Assembly (NCBI GenBank): GCA_004802705.1
Contig: SGPL01000629.1
Coordinates: 1-17,796 of the forward strand
Source of the DNA: Bondarzewia mesenterica
Taxonomy: Eukaryota > Basidiomycota > Agaricomycetes > Russulales > Bondarzewiaceae
Reading direction: 5' to 3'
Length of the DNA: 17,796 nucleotides
Part shown: positions 10,659-17,796 of the stretch, in pieces
Numbering within the stretch: the first letter of the stretch is position 1
Layout of the letters: each line of letters begins with the position of its first letter
Translations under genes and position numbers: made by a program
Notes under the pieces: generated by a model
The model's input: only the letters and a program-made list of their open reading frames with translations
Database searches by the model: none
Told to the model about the DNA's origin: nothing

Positions 10659-10871
10659 CTCACTTCATTTTCTCTGTAGAGTTTCTTCACCAGTCAACCG
10701 GTAAGCATATTTACCGATAAGTTTTCTAGTCTTTGGATTCTAGTCGAACAATTTTATTTTGTAGTATTGTAACTCTGCATAGTCAAGCTTCTCTAGTCTT
10801 CATATTATAGTCAACCTATATCGGATCGCTCTCTACCACCTACTCAAAACCCTCATCATCCCGACGCACCC

Positions 10872-11812
10872 ATGGAAGCTCTCAGCTCTCGCAGGTGCTG
10901 AAAGTTAGAAGAGTACGAAGGAGAGTGAAAACAAGAAAATTGAAAGTAAGTCTATACATTTTGTCTGCATATCAACAACATTAGACAAGCATCATACATG
11001 GCCCCAGCTCACTGTTTCGACACAGTGGGCATTCATTTACCCCCAGCACATCTCCAGCCCCATCGTTTTAATCTGACTTGGTTCGCGCTCATCCACCCCA
11101 TCATCAGCCTCATTGTTTTGGCACAATGGGGCTTTGCACTCACCCAGCACATTCTCAGCCCCATTGTTTCGAGACGGCGGGGCTCACCCTCATCTAGCAT
11201 GTCATCAGCCCCATCATTTCAATATGATGTGGGTTCATGCACACCCATCTCATCCTCAGCCTTATCATTTTAGCACAATGGGGCTTCGTGCTCATGCAGC
11301 ATGTTCCTAGCCCTGTTGTTTCGATCCTGTTGCTTACAGTGCACTAATACTGTGACAGCGAAGCCACTGGTGGACAAGATGTATGAGAAGCATAAGGCAG
11401 TGGCACTAGAGCTCGGTAAGTGTGTATGGCTCCTGCTCTGAGTGCCATAGAAGGAACTGATGTTGTGCGAGGAAAAATGTATCCCTGAGGCCCACTAGCA
11501 GGGAGATGACCACCGCATAGTTCAGATCGTGGACCAGCTCACGGGAATGTTTAGCAGTCCCTCGAAAATGCTGCATGTACAGAGTGGAGGCCTCATCGGG
11601 CTTACGGGGATGGCGATCGCACTTGGAGTGTACATCATATCATACATGGAATGGTTTTTTGAGAACCAGCTCACCTGCTTGGTGAGCTTGATAATAGTGT
11701 GTACTACTTTTCCACCAAGTGCCTGCACAATATCGTTAAGGTATCCAAGGCCGAGTTCTGGTGTACTTCACTCTCATCTTTGACACACTGAGTAAAGTGA
11801 GTTTTGCAGTTG
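10872..11812 (+). pseudogene. VAC14: VAC14 N-terminal fragment (captured, broken)
   Basis: VAC14 is the HEAT-repeat scaffold of the Fab1/PIKfyve complex that controls phosphatidylinositol 3,5-bisphosphate on vacuole membranes. Pieces in order: a start-like ATG at 10872 (MEALSSR, donor near 10895); an exon at 11340-11415 with KPLVDKMYEKHKAVALEL, like the family's DKxYEKRKAAALE; HRIVQIVDQLTGMFSSPSKM and GGLIGLTGMAIALGVYI from about 11499; then VYYFSTKCLHNIVKVSKAE and VLVYFTLIFDTLSK up to a donor after 11806. A stop (TAG) precedes QGDDHR, and the frame changes near 11670 and again near 11760, so no functional protein is possible. Only the first part of a gene normally over 700 codons is present. 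Intron 1 is filled by a minisatellite. Confidence 0.85.
11005..11335 (+). repeat. Minisatellite, 50-51 bp unit, about 6.5 copies
   Basis: Units begin with CAGCC or close variants at 11005, 11055, 11105, 11156, 11206, 11257 and 11308. A typical unit is CAGCCCCATTGTTTCGAGAC followed by GGGGCT...CTCATC. Copies are strongly diverged from one another. It lies inside what was the first intron of the VAC14 fragment. Confidence 0.8.
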
Positions 11813-11854
11813 TGCTTCCACCCATAGCCATACAACTGAAACACCAGCACTGCA

Positions 11855-11996
11855 GCATCCACCATGATCATGATGCAGAGCATGCCCTTTGAGCAGTGGC
11901 TGTTTCGTGGCCACCTCGATTTTCCACCAGGTCCAAGAGACATCTTTGAGCTCCCTGCTGGTCAGATTGTAACTACAGAGATTGGATGCAATAAGG
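11855..11996 (+). pseudogene. AA14 lytic polysaccharide monooxygenase fragment
   Basis: One exon-sized piece preceded by an acceptor (caccagcactgcag) and ending at a donor (AAGG|GTGTGT). It reads MPFEQWLFRGHLDFPPGPRD, then IFELPAGQIVTTEIGCNKG. AA14 enzymes, copper oxidases acting on xylan-coated cellulose and found chiefly in wood-decay basidiomycetes, share a segment of the form FDQWWFxGHLxxPP...DxFELPAG...TxExxCNKGAT. The catalytic N-terminal histidine and the rest of the domain are missing, so this is a captured fragment. Identification is by remembered family motif, not by search. Confidence 0.7.
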
Positions 11997-12094
11997 GTGT
12001 GTGGACGCGCCTACTGATTTCTGCTTTGGGTTCTTTAGAGGGTGCATGTTTTCTCTTTTTCACCTATGGCTCAAGCTTATTGCTACATTTATAG

Positions 12095-12310
12095 CATTGA
12101 GGGTGTGAAGCTACTCATATGGAGGTACAAGTTGATGCGCGAGGTGCTCAATGGATGCCCATCTTTGAGGGCGAGTACGCACAGCTGCATCCCACATTTA
12201 CACCCGGGAGCAAGACAGCATTGCTCAAGTGCATCTCCCGATCAGCATGCCCGATGTGGTATATTTAGAGGAGGACGATTGTGTGATCGAGGCTTACATG
12301 TGGCCCTTTG
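12095..12310 (+). pseudogene. Alcohol oxidase (GMC oxidoreductase) C-terminal fragment
   Basis: The piece begins after an acceptor-like TTTATAG and ends at a donor (CCCTTTG|GTGAGT). It reads EGVKLLIWRYKLMRE; then, after a one-base frame change, QWMPIFEGEYAQLHPTFTPG; then, after another, ISMPDVVYLEEDDCVIEAY. Fungal FAD-dependent alcohol oxidases have the same order near their C-terminus: VWAYKxxREIxRRM, RGExxxxHPxFPxGS, PDIxYTxEDDxAIxxY. The catalytic His segment (TTWHSLGT) and the FAD-binding N-terminus are absent. The two frame changes show it is not functional. Confidence 0.65.
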
Positions 12311-12473
12311 GTGAGTGCCTGCCCATCTCTTTATGAATCACTGTTGAATCGAATTATAGAGTGCCTCTTTCAACCTCCTTGCTAGTTATCAATGCATCTC
12401 GCACCCTACGCACCCTCCATCAGATGCAAAAGATCAGTGCCTCAACTGTCCAGCCTCACCTAGTTTACGAATG

Positions 12474-12736
12474 CAGGTGTCCCTAGCAAATCTCTTATCA
12501 CTCCTACTCCAGTTTCGGTTCAGATGATGAGTGGTATGCAAGGCATTATTCAGCCGATTGCCATCCCCGTGTTCAAGGGCCTGACTGTCAGGAGTCGAAA
12601 TGCACTACCTACGCCCAGGGGCAAGGCCATTGAGAAGATCAAGAGACCATCTGATGAAGCTGAGTTAGGCAAAGAGGATGAGAAGTCTATCACTATCATC
12701 GACAATGGCACTCCGCATACCTATTTGCCTCATTAA
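12474..12736 (+). pseudogene. Unrecognised coding fragment
   Basis: An open frame runs from about 12474 through ATG 12524 to TAA at 12734-12736. It has a Ser/Thr/Pro-rich start (GVPSKSLITPTPVSVQMMSG), then QPIAIPVFKGLTVRSRNALP and a charged part, GKAIEKIKRPSDEAELGKED, ending TPHTYLPH. I recognise no family. It looks like the disordered part of a regulatory or nuclear protein and sits in line with the other captured pieces, in the same orientation. Confidence 0.45.
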
Positions 12737-13118
12737 TGTTAGCTGCTGTACCTACCCCCAGCATTACTGTGAGTGGGTACTGGACACCCGCCCGACCATG
12801 TGCTCTATAGCTAGGTATATCAAGAGACACATCTCCTTCCCCCTCACTCGAAGCCATTGTATTTAATTGAGCCCACTCAAGGTGGATACAGTGTGCATAT
12901 GAGCACTCCTTAGCATGGCCTCTGCAATCTCCTCATTTCATTTTCTCTCATACTCCTTTTCAACTTGACTAGATTCATCTGAACTCAGTCTTAAGTCTCG
13001 CATCCTATCATGTCCTAAGCCCATGTCTCTTTTCTCCTTCACTCTCTTCACCTAGTCCCTGTCCTGTTGCCATCTTCTGTCTGCCAGCAAATATCTTCAG
13101 CAACTCGCCCAGCCAATA
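12737..13118. other. No recognisable gene between captured fragments
   Basis: Pyrimidine-rich sequence with short frames only. The stretch around 13000-13110 is rich in CTC/TCC and could be captured intron or leader sequence of the bHLH gene that follows. Confidence 0.35.
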
Positions 13119-13155
13119 ATGGACTGCTCTATAAAGAATATTATACCCTATGCTA

Positions 13156-13862
13156 GGACCTACAATCCCCCTCATTATGTCAACCATTCTCGAATGATAG
13201 AATCTGAGAGACTACCGTCCATTCTCACCATGGCCATACCTAACAGATGTCCACCAGCAGCAAAGATGCTAGGGGGTGCTGATGAAGAACTAGAGGCACC
13301 TGCTGCAGCTTACCTAAAGCACTGTGGCCGCAGGCTTTTCACTTTATTGCATGCCACTTGCGAGTCGATTTGGAGGCAAAACTATTGGAGGATCGAGAAG
13401 GCTAGACGGATGAAGATTAATGACATGCTCGCTACCCTATGTGAGCTCATTCAAGCTGGTATCAGACAAGGAGATGTAGCTGAGGATGATGACAATGATA
13501 AGGATGAGTATTTGGAGGAGAAGAAGAAGCAGAGAGAGAAAAAGCAGGATGAGAAGGAGAAGGAGTTCAAGTTGGAGGTGCTGGAGAAGACCATTGTATA
13601 TGTCAAGGAGCTTAAGGAAAAGGTCAGGCTTCTCGAGGAGACACCTTGCGTTAAGTGCACCACATGGGCAGATAACTTTTCACAATGCTAACTGAGTCAG
13701 AAGAGGAAGCACATCGAGGAGGACAAGGATAAAGATGAGTCTGTCCAAGACATCGAGATCAATCTGTCTTCGCATTCACTCACCGGTCGTGGTGAGGATC
13801 ATCAGTATAAGAAGGGAGTTAAACCGCTGAGGGGATCAAAATACATGGTGGTGGAGATGTGC
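13156..13862 (+). pseudogene. bHLH transcription factor fragment, interrupted by a stop
   Basis: The open frame 13119-13691 contains LPSILTMAIPNRCPPAAKML, then RIEKARRMKINDMLATLCEL (about 13393-13452), an acidic/lysine-rich linker and EFKLEVLEKTIVYVKELKEK (about 13564-13623). This is basic region, helix 1, long loop, helix 2 and start of a leucine-rich coil, as in fungal INO4-like bHLH proteins. After TAA at 13689-13691 the same frame stays open for 56 codons (SQKRKHIEEDKDKDE...) to TGA at about 13864, so the stop looks like a later nonsense change. Usual basic-region residues are altered: HVEKRRRMKIN in the family is RIEKARRMKIN here, losing the DNA-contacting His. A captured, decayed copy is likely. 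Confidence 0.75.
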
Positions 13863-13869
13863 TGAGGGT

Positions 13870-14470
13870 CAGCATCCTGATGAATCCAGTAAGGGCAGGA
13901 GGTTTAAGAGCAGCCCACTCATCAGTGGGCTGAGGCTGTCAGTAAAGATGAAAGTTCGAATGCATGTGATGAAGAGAATGTGAAGGAAGGTGGATATCTG
14001 ATAAGAGGGATAAGGTAAGACCAAATAAGGATATGAAGGTCTTTATTGGACAAATTATAGATAGATTTATATAAATATAGCAAATTTACATAGATTTTTG
14101 TCAATTTAAAAAGACAGTGCTGTAATTAGCATTTGATTTGTGGTAGATTTCAGCTCTATTTATCTCTATTTATCTATCCCTTTTTAACTAGATCTAGAAA
14201 CTAGAAATTATTAGATTTAAGAATATCTAGTAGAATGTATAAGATTCTATGGGATAGTTATGCTATATCTAATTATATAGTGATAAATTTAGCCAGACAG
14301 TATTATATTTATGTATATTTTGCTAGATGTAAGAAGATCTTGCTATATTTATAAAGATTGTTACTATCAGAGGTAATTTTATCTAATGCAGACTATTAAA
14401 GAAGAAGGATGCTGTATAAGTTGAGATTTACTTTAATATAAATTTATTAAAGGGTCTGATTGAATTTTAA
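13870..14470. other. AT-rich non-coding stretch
   Basis: Very AT-rich DNA with recurring short motifs (CTAGAT, TATTTATCTA, AGATTTA) and no supported reading frame. It separates the bHLH fragment from the repeat that starts near 14471. Confidence 0.5.
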
Positions 14471-14540
14471 AATAAAGTTAAAAAGAGGTGGAAATCGTTC
14501 ATGTCGTGCAATGCAGCAGCCCTCTCCTAACAAGTCCAGC
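14471..14540 (+). repeat. Direct repeat, copy 2 (other copy 9134-9203)
   Basis: Matches 9134-9203 in the same orientation (AATGCAGCAGCCCTCTCCTA). Five kilobases separate the copies. Here it runs directly into the inverted repeat starting CCAGCCAAC at 14536. Confidence 0.75.
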
Positions 14541-14625
14541 CAACTTCACCTCTTAACTCTCTATAGGGACTGGCAGTAAACATCAGCGCTTAATTCTCGG
14601 CAAGCACTATGCGCACTCAACGCGT
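14536..14625 (+). repeat. Inner inverted repeat P (partner 15650-15739)
   Basis: CCAGCCAACTTCACCTCTTA...ATAGGGACTGGCAGTAAA...ATGCGCACTCAACGCGT is matched by the reverse complement of 15650-15739. About 15 of 90 positions differ, nearly all C/T or G/A and several at CG dinucleotides (AACGCGT against AATGCAT). The pair brackets about 1 kb with two coding remnants. Confidence 0.8.
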
Positions 14626-14690
14626 TATGTAAACTTCTTGCGGCGGGACAGTAGATACAAATTTTCACCTCATATATCACAACACTCATT

Positions 14691-14864
14691 ATGTCAGATG
14701 AAAAATTCCACTCTGTAATTCAGGCTTTAGACAATGTTCATCTGACTATTGCACAATTTCTCGCTGCCTTAATAGATAGTCCTAAAAACCAAGTCAAACA
14801 AGATGCTATCTGGGATGTTGGAAAAAGATACACCAGATCATGTTTGATTATCCTGAGAGGGTGA
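14691..14864 (+). pseudogene. N-terminal fragment of a transposon-type protein
   Basis: An ATG-initiated 57-residue frame (MSDEKFHSVIQALDNVHLTI, AQFLAALIDSP..., ending LIILRG, TGA at 14862-14864). The start resembles the N-terminus of repeated mushroom proteins of unknown function found in mobile DNA; this is recollection of a pattern, not a search result. It lies downstream of the CCAGCCAAC repeat, as expected for a promoter-bearing end followed by an ORF. It stops far short of a full protein. Confidence 0.4.
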
Positions 14865-15008
14865 TTATTTGAGCAATAAAATAGAGTTGTCTAGTGGGGG
14901 TGGAGGTTCAGGGTCTTTTCACAGAAGATAAAATCGACAGAGGGATAGTGGCAGAAGTGGCAAGGACTGGCAAGGATAGGAATTGAGGGGGAAAGCAGGT
15001 ATCAGAGA

Positions 15009-15540
15009 TGGCTGATGTCCTAATATTCCTGTCGGAACCCACCCCATTGATCCACGCAATGAGCTTCGTCCACTACCAACTTGACAAGTCTCGAGATGAG
15101 AGGCTTCTTCTTCAGCATTTCTTCAAAGCCCTTGAGATCGGACATGAGGATTTCTGGATTGGCAATGACAACTCTGTATTTACACATTGTAATATCCTTA
15201 TGATATATAAAGAGATAAGTGATAAATTTTCACATGAGAGGAAGAATGACAGAGTCACCTTCAAATTATCTTCAGTAGCATTATTACCGGTGAGAGCTAT
15301 AGCTCGTATCCCCTTGCTATTAAGAAACTGTACATTTTAATCACCCAAGAGGTTAAGGGCAGTCACAATAATTAAGATGGCTTCAGAGTTAAAGAGAAGA
15401 GGAAGCCAGAATGTCAGGGTCTTTCTGTCACCAGTAGCCACGATGGATATTATGTCGGTCTTTCTTAAAATGAGTGCTGCACCGATCTCAAGTTGCCAGA
15501 GACATGATGATTGACCCAGCTGCTTCTTGGCAGTTGTCAG
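15009..15540 (-). pseudogene. RecQ-like DEAD/DEAH helicase fragment, broken
   Basis: On the minus strand, helicase domain 1 motifs appear in order: the Q-motif area WQLEIGAALILRKTD (from 15498); motif I as SIVATGDRKTLTFWLPLLF; motif Ia-like VTALNLLG; ALTGNNATEDNLK; an intron (15258-15197); YRVVIANPEILMSDLKGF; and motif II VVDEAHCVDQWGGFRQEY. DEAHC...QWG..FR..Y is typical of RecQ-type helicases. The Walker A loop is damaged (expected GSGKT, seen GDRKT). A TAA replaces the Gln expected after LLGD, and TAG follows RQEY at 15022-15020. Only about a quarter of a helicase remains, opposite in strand to the other captured pieces. The 110-residue plus-strand frame here is its antisense shadow. Confidence 0.85.
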
Positions 15541-15649
15541 ATCTCACTGAGGGACAGAATACCATTCCGTGAGAAGGACACTGCTGAGAAGCTGGCAGAG
15601 GCATGCCAGTACTAGGCACATCAAACACGTCAAAAAATGCAGTCAATAG

Positions 15650-15739
15650 ATGCATTGAGTGCGCATGGCGCTTGTCGAGAATTAAGTGCCAACATTTACC
15701 GCTAGTCCCTATGGAGAGTTGAGAGGTGAAGTTGGCTGG
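15650..15739 (-). repeat. Inner inverted repeat Q (partner 14536-14625)
   Basis: Minus-strand copy of the repeat at 14536-14625. It abuts the 112-bp outer repeat (15740-15851) with no gap. Confidence 0.8.
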
Positions 15740-15851
15740 ATTAGGGTATGTTTTTTTCAGAGATCACATGATTTATTTTTTCCTGACAAAAAACATTGCT
15801 ATTGCCCTAGCAATTACTCTCTACTTGAAATAGGGACTGGGTAGGAGTCTG
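15740..15851 (-). repeat. Right 112-bp inverted repeat of the composite element
   Basis: Reverse-complement partner of 9365-9476, equal in length and about 96% identical by eye. The inward end is CCCTAAT and the outward end CAGACTCC, followed on the plus strand by GGTTGAATG. Confidence 0.85.
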
Positions 15852-16382
15852 GGTTGAATGCACCCTTGGAATGATGCCAAATACTGATAAACTACATACA
15901 TAGATGCAAACAATTTATATATAGATATAAATAAACCTCTGCCAGCTATATTGATGTAGCACGCAATGCTGGCTGAGGCACACACAGAGGAACAAGTGTA
16001 CTTTCTCAAAAGTCTGCCAAATGCCAATGCTGTTCTGTGCAACATCTACATTGCTGCTGTCTTGCTGACACCTGCTAGCATGTGCTACATTTGTAGGTGT
16101 CTTGCTGAAACTATGTCGGTTGTTATCATTGTAAAATAGTACATCAGTATTATACCTCTAATCGGGCAACTCACCAGTAGTACTCACTACTCAAGCACGT
16201 GACCTTAGTCTGTACTCTATACTCCTGCTGCTCATTCTGCCCCTTATTCTGTACTCAGGCAGCATTATGTTTGTACTCTGGTCTGGTGCTAGTTCTCGAG
16301 ATGAGGTTTATTTAATTAAATACTAAACTTGGTGGCACCCTATTACCCCTGAGAATGTCATGAAATTAAAAATTTTAGGTTA
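15852..16382. other. AT-rich stretch without a supported gene
   Basis: Holds a short frame at 15966-16139 (57 codons, MLAEAHTEEQVYFLKSLPNA) with no family resemblance, and repeated words (TGTCTTGCTGA near 16056 and 16098; TGTACTCT several times at 16210-16280). No gene is supported. Confidence 0.4.
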
Positions 16383-16384
16383 TA

Positions 16385-16807
16385 TGGTGCTCGCCACTCA
16401 TGACTACTTTTGTACAGTGGCCAATCTGGTCTGAAGAAAAATAAATCTATATATATGCAATAAAAATGACAGATAGTTAGAGCTCAGCACTCAATGCAGA
16501 GTTGAATAAAAGCAAGTTACTATTGCAACATCCCACCTCGCCAACATTACTCATTGACCAGTAGATTTTTGTGTAGGATAGAGATGGGGTAATCACGTGA
16601 TATATACTATATTAGGAAGTTATTACATAATATAGTCAAATTAAATTATATATCTCTGTCAATTTTGAGCTACAGAAAAATTGGTCTTACAAAAAGTTTT
16701 TACTCATCAAAAGGAGCATTTCTGTTGAAGGAATAAAAAAATCAGGTGAAATCTCAGTGAGGTATATCAGTTGTACAAAAGTAGCGATAACTAAGTGGTG
16801 AGCACCA
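16385..16807. mobile_element. MITE with mariner-like ends, flanked by TA
   Basis: The left end TGGTGCTCGCCACTCATGAC and the reverse complement of the right end, TGGTGCTCACCACTTAGTTA, are terminal inverted repeats. Both continue inward to TACTTTTGTACA. The dinucleotide TA flanks each end (16383-16384 and 16808-16809), the target duplication used by Tc1/mariner/pogo elements. The 423-bp interior is AT-rich and codes for nothing, so it depends on a transposase elsewhere. Confidence 0.75.
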
Positions 16808-16904
16808 TAGTGTTCAAGGGGACTAGCAGGCTCCTGTGATTATGTCACAGCATATTACAGAGTTGAGAACAGATAATTTAGATGTTTTTGTTAAGATTAC
16901 AAGC

Positions 16905-17300
16905 TGATGCCGGAGTAGCACGTCGGCTGTAATGTTTTCCACATTGTATGTTTTCTCCTTGATGTTTGATCCAGATGCCACAGCGTGATGTCCATTCCAT
17001 TCTTACTTACCTTTCTGTTTGGGCTATGGCTGACTAGTTCACTCGTTCTCTACACTGTATAGTTCTAGGATTTACAGTTAGCTTCTGGTTGAATCTTATT
17101 TACAGTGTATATAAAGCTTGCATACTGAGTTTTTATCACCTCAGACTCTTGTTCACGTGAGGTGTGCACGAGACTGAGGTGAGCTATCTTTATCTTACTT
17201 AACTACTACTTAGTTTGTTTACAAGGTTTCTTTACCTAGACATTGTATCTTTGCTAGATAACTTATAGACTCTTGTTCACGTGACATCAGGGAAAATACA
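16905..17300 (+). repeat. Possible LTR-retrotransposon LTR or remnant
   Basis: Starts TGATGCCGGAGTAGCACGTC, the style of many fungal Gypsy LTR beginnings. It has a TATA box (GTATATAAAGC near 17107) and then a hairpin, CACCTCAGACTC...GAGACTGAGGTG (17140-17180). AGACTCTTGTTCACGTGA occurs twice (near 17145 and 17268). I found no clean CA end, target duplication or internal coding region, so the boundaries are guesses. Confidence 0.3.
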
Positions 17301-17480
17301 ACTTGTAAATAACATGTAATAATGATTTATAACAGCTAATTCTAAAACTTCCTGTTATTAGTTATCCCCCCTTGATAACCGATGTGTTATTACTTGATAA
17401 TCCATTGCCAACAAAGCATGGTTTTAATATTTAATGCAACATTAAAATTAATTCCGACTTTTTTTTCTTTTTTCATTTTG
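17301..17480. other. AT-rich non-coding stretch
   Basis: Only an AT-driven frame on the plus strand with low-complexity hydrophobic translation; no gene is supported. Confidence 0.35.
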
Positions 17481-17572
17481 CCATCTGCCAGGTTTGAACC
17501 CAAGGCCCTTTGCCTTGCACTTTTCCGGCAGACCTTACTTACTCTTTTAACCACTACACCATTCTATCTTAT
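17460..17572 (-). repeat. tRNA-like / SINE-like segment with A- and B-box
   Basis: On the minus strand ATGGTGTAGTGGTTA matches a Pol III A box and GGGTTCAAACCTGG matches a B box. An A-rich tail follows (AAAATGAAAAAAGAAAAAAA). The boxes start about 61 nt apart, longer than in a normal tRNA, and no proper acceptor stem can be drawn. This is a tRNA-derived SINE head or a decayed tRNA rather than a working tRNA. Confidence 0.4.
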
Positions 17573-17796
17573 AATTTATACCTCAATATATTTCTTTATA
17601 GAGCTCAAACTGACTTATACTTTTTTTTATATCTGCTTGCTATCAATGGCTACTGTCATTTCTCATGCATTAACCCTATGCATATTATACATCATCAGAA
17701 AGCTATTAATGAGAAGAGTTCAGATTTGATATTTTTAATTAAAAACTGCTTTGACTTAACCAATAAATGCAAAAACTTCATCAAATGCTGTGTGTA

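Larger units (their letters stand above)
9477..10870. other. Repeat-rich stretch without a recognisable gene
   Basis: Contains an inverted pair of related repeats (9618-9710 and 10478-10658) and a short internal direct repeat, GAGGTCGGGTCGGCGTCCACC near 9694 and GAGGTCAGGTCTGTCCACC near 9835. Short plus-strand frames (9807-10004, 9929-10219) have no family resemblance. The last 60 bases (CTCTCTACCACC...CCCGACGCACCC) look like the captured 5' leader of the VAC14 fragment. Confidence 0.5.
9365..15851. mobile_element. Composite, gene-capturing (Pack-type) element bounded by inverted repeats
   Basis: A 6.49-kb stretch lies between two 112-bp inverted repeats. Inside are broken pieces of at least five host genes, with no intact transposase seen. 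On the plus strand they are VAC14 (10872-11812), AA14 LPMO (11855-11996), alcohol oxidase (12095-12310), an unrecognised piece (12474-12736) and a bHLH factor (13156-13862). A RecQ-like helicase piece is on the minus strand (15540-15009). Intron donors and acceptors survive at the borders of the first three pieces, for example the VAC14 piece ends at a donor and the LPMO piece begins at an acceptor. The closest known analogues are Pack-MULEs and gene-capturing Helitrons. The terminal-inverted-repeat structure favours a Pack-TIR type, but nested insertions of one short repeat in opposite directions could imitate it. Confidence 0.55.

Noticed and set aside
11005..11335. CRISPR-like array
   Set aside because: Whole units repeat and have diverged, with no constant repeat and unique spacer pattern; the genome is eukaryotic.
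13451..13663. 70-residue minus-strand Ser/Phe-rich frame
   Set aside because: Antisense of the lysine/glutamate-rich bHLH linker and helix 2.
15008..15340. 110-residue plus-strand open frame
   Set aside because: Antisense to the RecQ-like helicase motifs, including the intron; a shadow.
17382..17729. 115-residue plus-strand open frame
   Set aside because: AT-driven hydrophobic translation, overlapping the tRNA-like segment on the other strand; no family resemblance.

Overview
The window reads as nuclear DNA of a basidiomycete fungus, most likely an Agaricomycete. Genes are split by many GT-AG introns of about 50-100 nt. The recognisable proteins and fragments (an amino acid/choline-type permease, ICP55, VAC14, an AA14 polysaccharide monooxygenase, alcohol oxidase, a fungal bHLH factor and a RecQ-like helicase) fit a plant-litter or wood-decaying mushroom.

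The left part (1-5860) is ordinary gene space. On the plus strand an 11-exon APC-superfamily permease (589-3084) splices to a clean 530-residue protein. Convergent to it, separated by 249 bp, is a 14-exon mitochondrial ICP55-type Xaa-Pro aminopeptidase (5860-3334, minus strand). It splices to 518 residues with all five M24 metal ligands, and two of its exons are only 7 and 20 nt long. The permease supplies amino acids or related amines at a membrane and the peptidase trims imported mitochondrial proteins; nothing suggests a shared pathway.

The middle (5861-8660) holds exon-like stretches I cannot name and a GC-rich stretch with a possible minus-strand last exon. From about 8660 the DNA becomes AT-rich and transposon-dominated. 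It begins with the 3' exon of an ubiquitin-protease-like, transposon-associated protein (8661-9110).

The most interesting structure is at 9365-15851. A 112-bp inverted repeat (about 96% identical by eye) bounds about 6.5 kb carrying broken pieces of several unrelated host genes. In order on the plus strand these are VAC14, an AA14 LPMO, an alcohol oxidase, an unrecognised fragment and a bHLH factor; a RecQ-like helicase piece lies on the minus strand. At least three of the pieces (VAC14, LPMO, alcohol oxidase) keep intron borders at their joins, and several pieces carry frameshifts or stops. This looks like a gene-capturing (Pack-type) composite element. Smaller nested inverted repeats and a 50-bp minisatellite lie inside it.

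The right part (15852-17796) is AT-rich repeat DNA: a 423-bp TA-flanked MITE, an LTR-like stretch with a TATA box and a hairpin, and a tRNA-like (SINE-like) segment on the minus strand.
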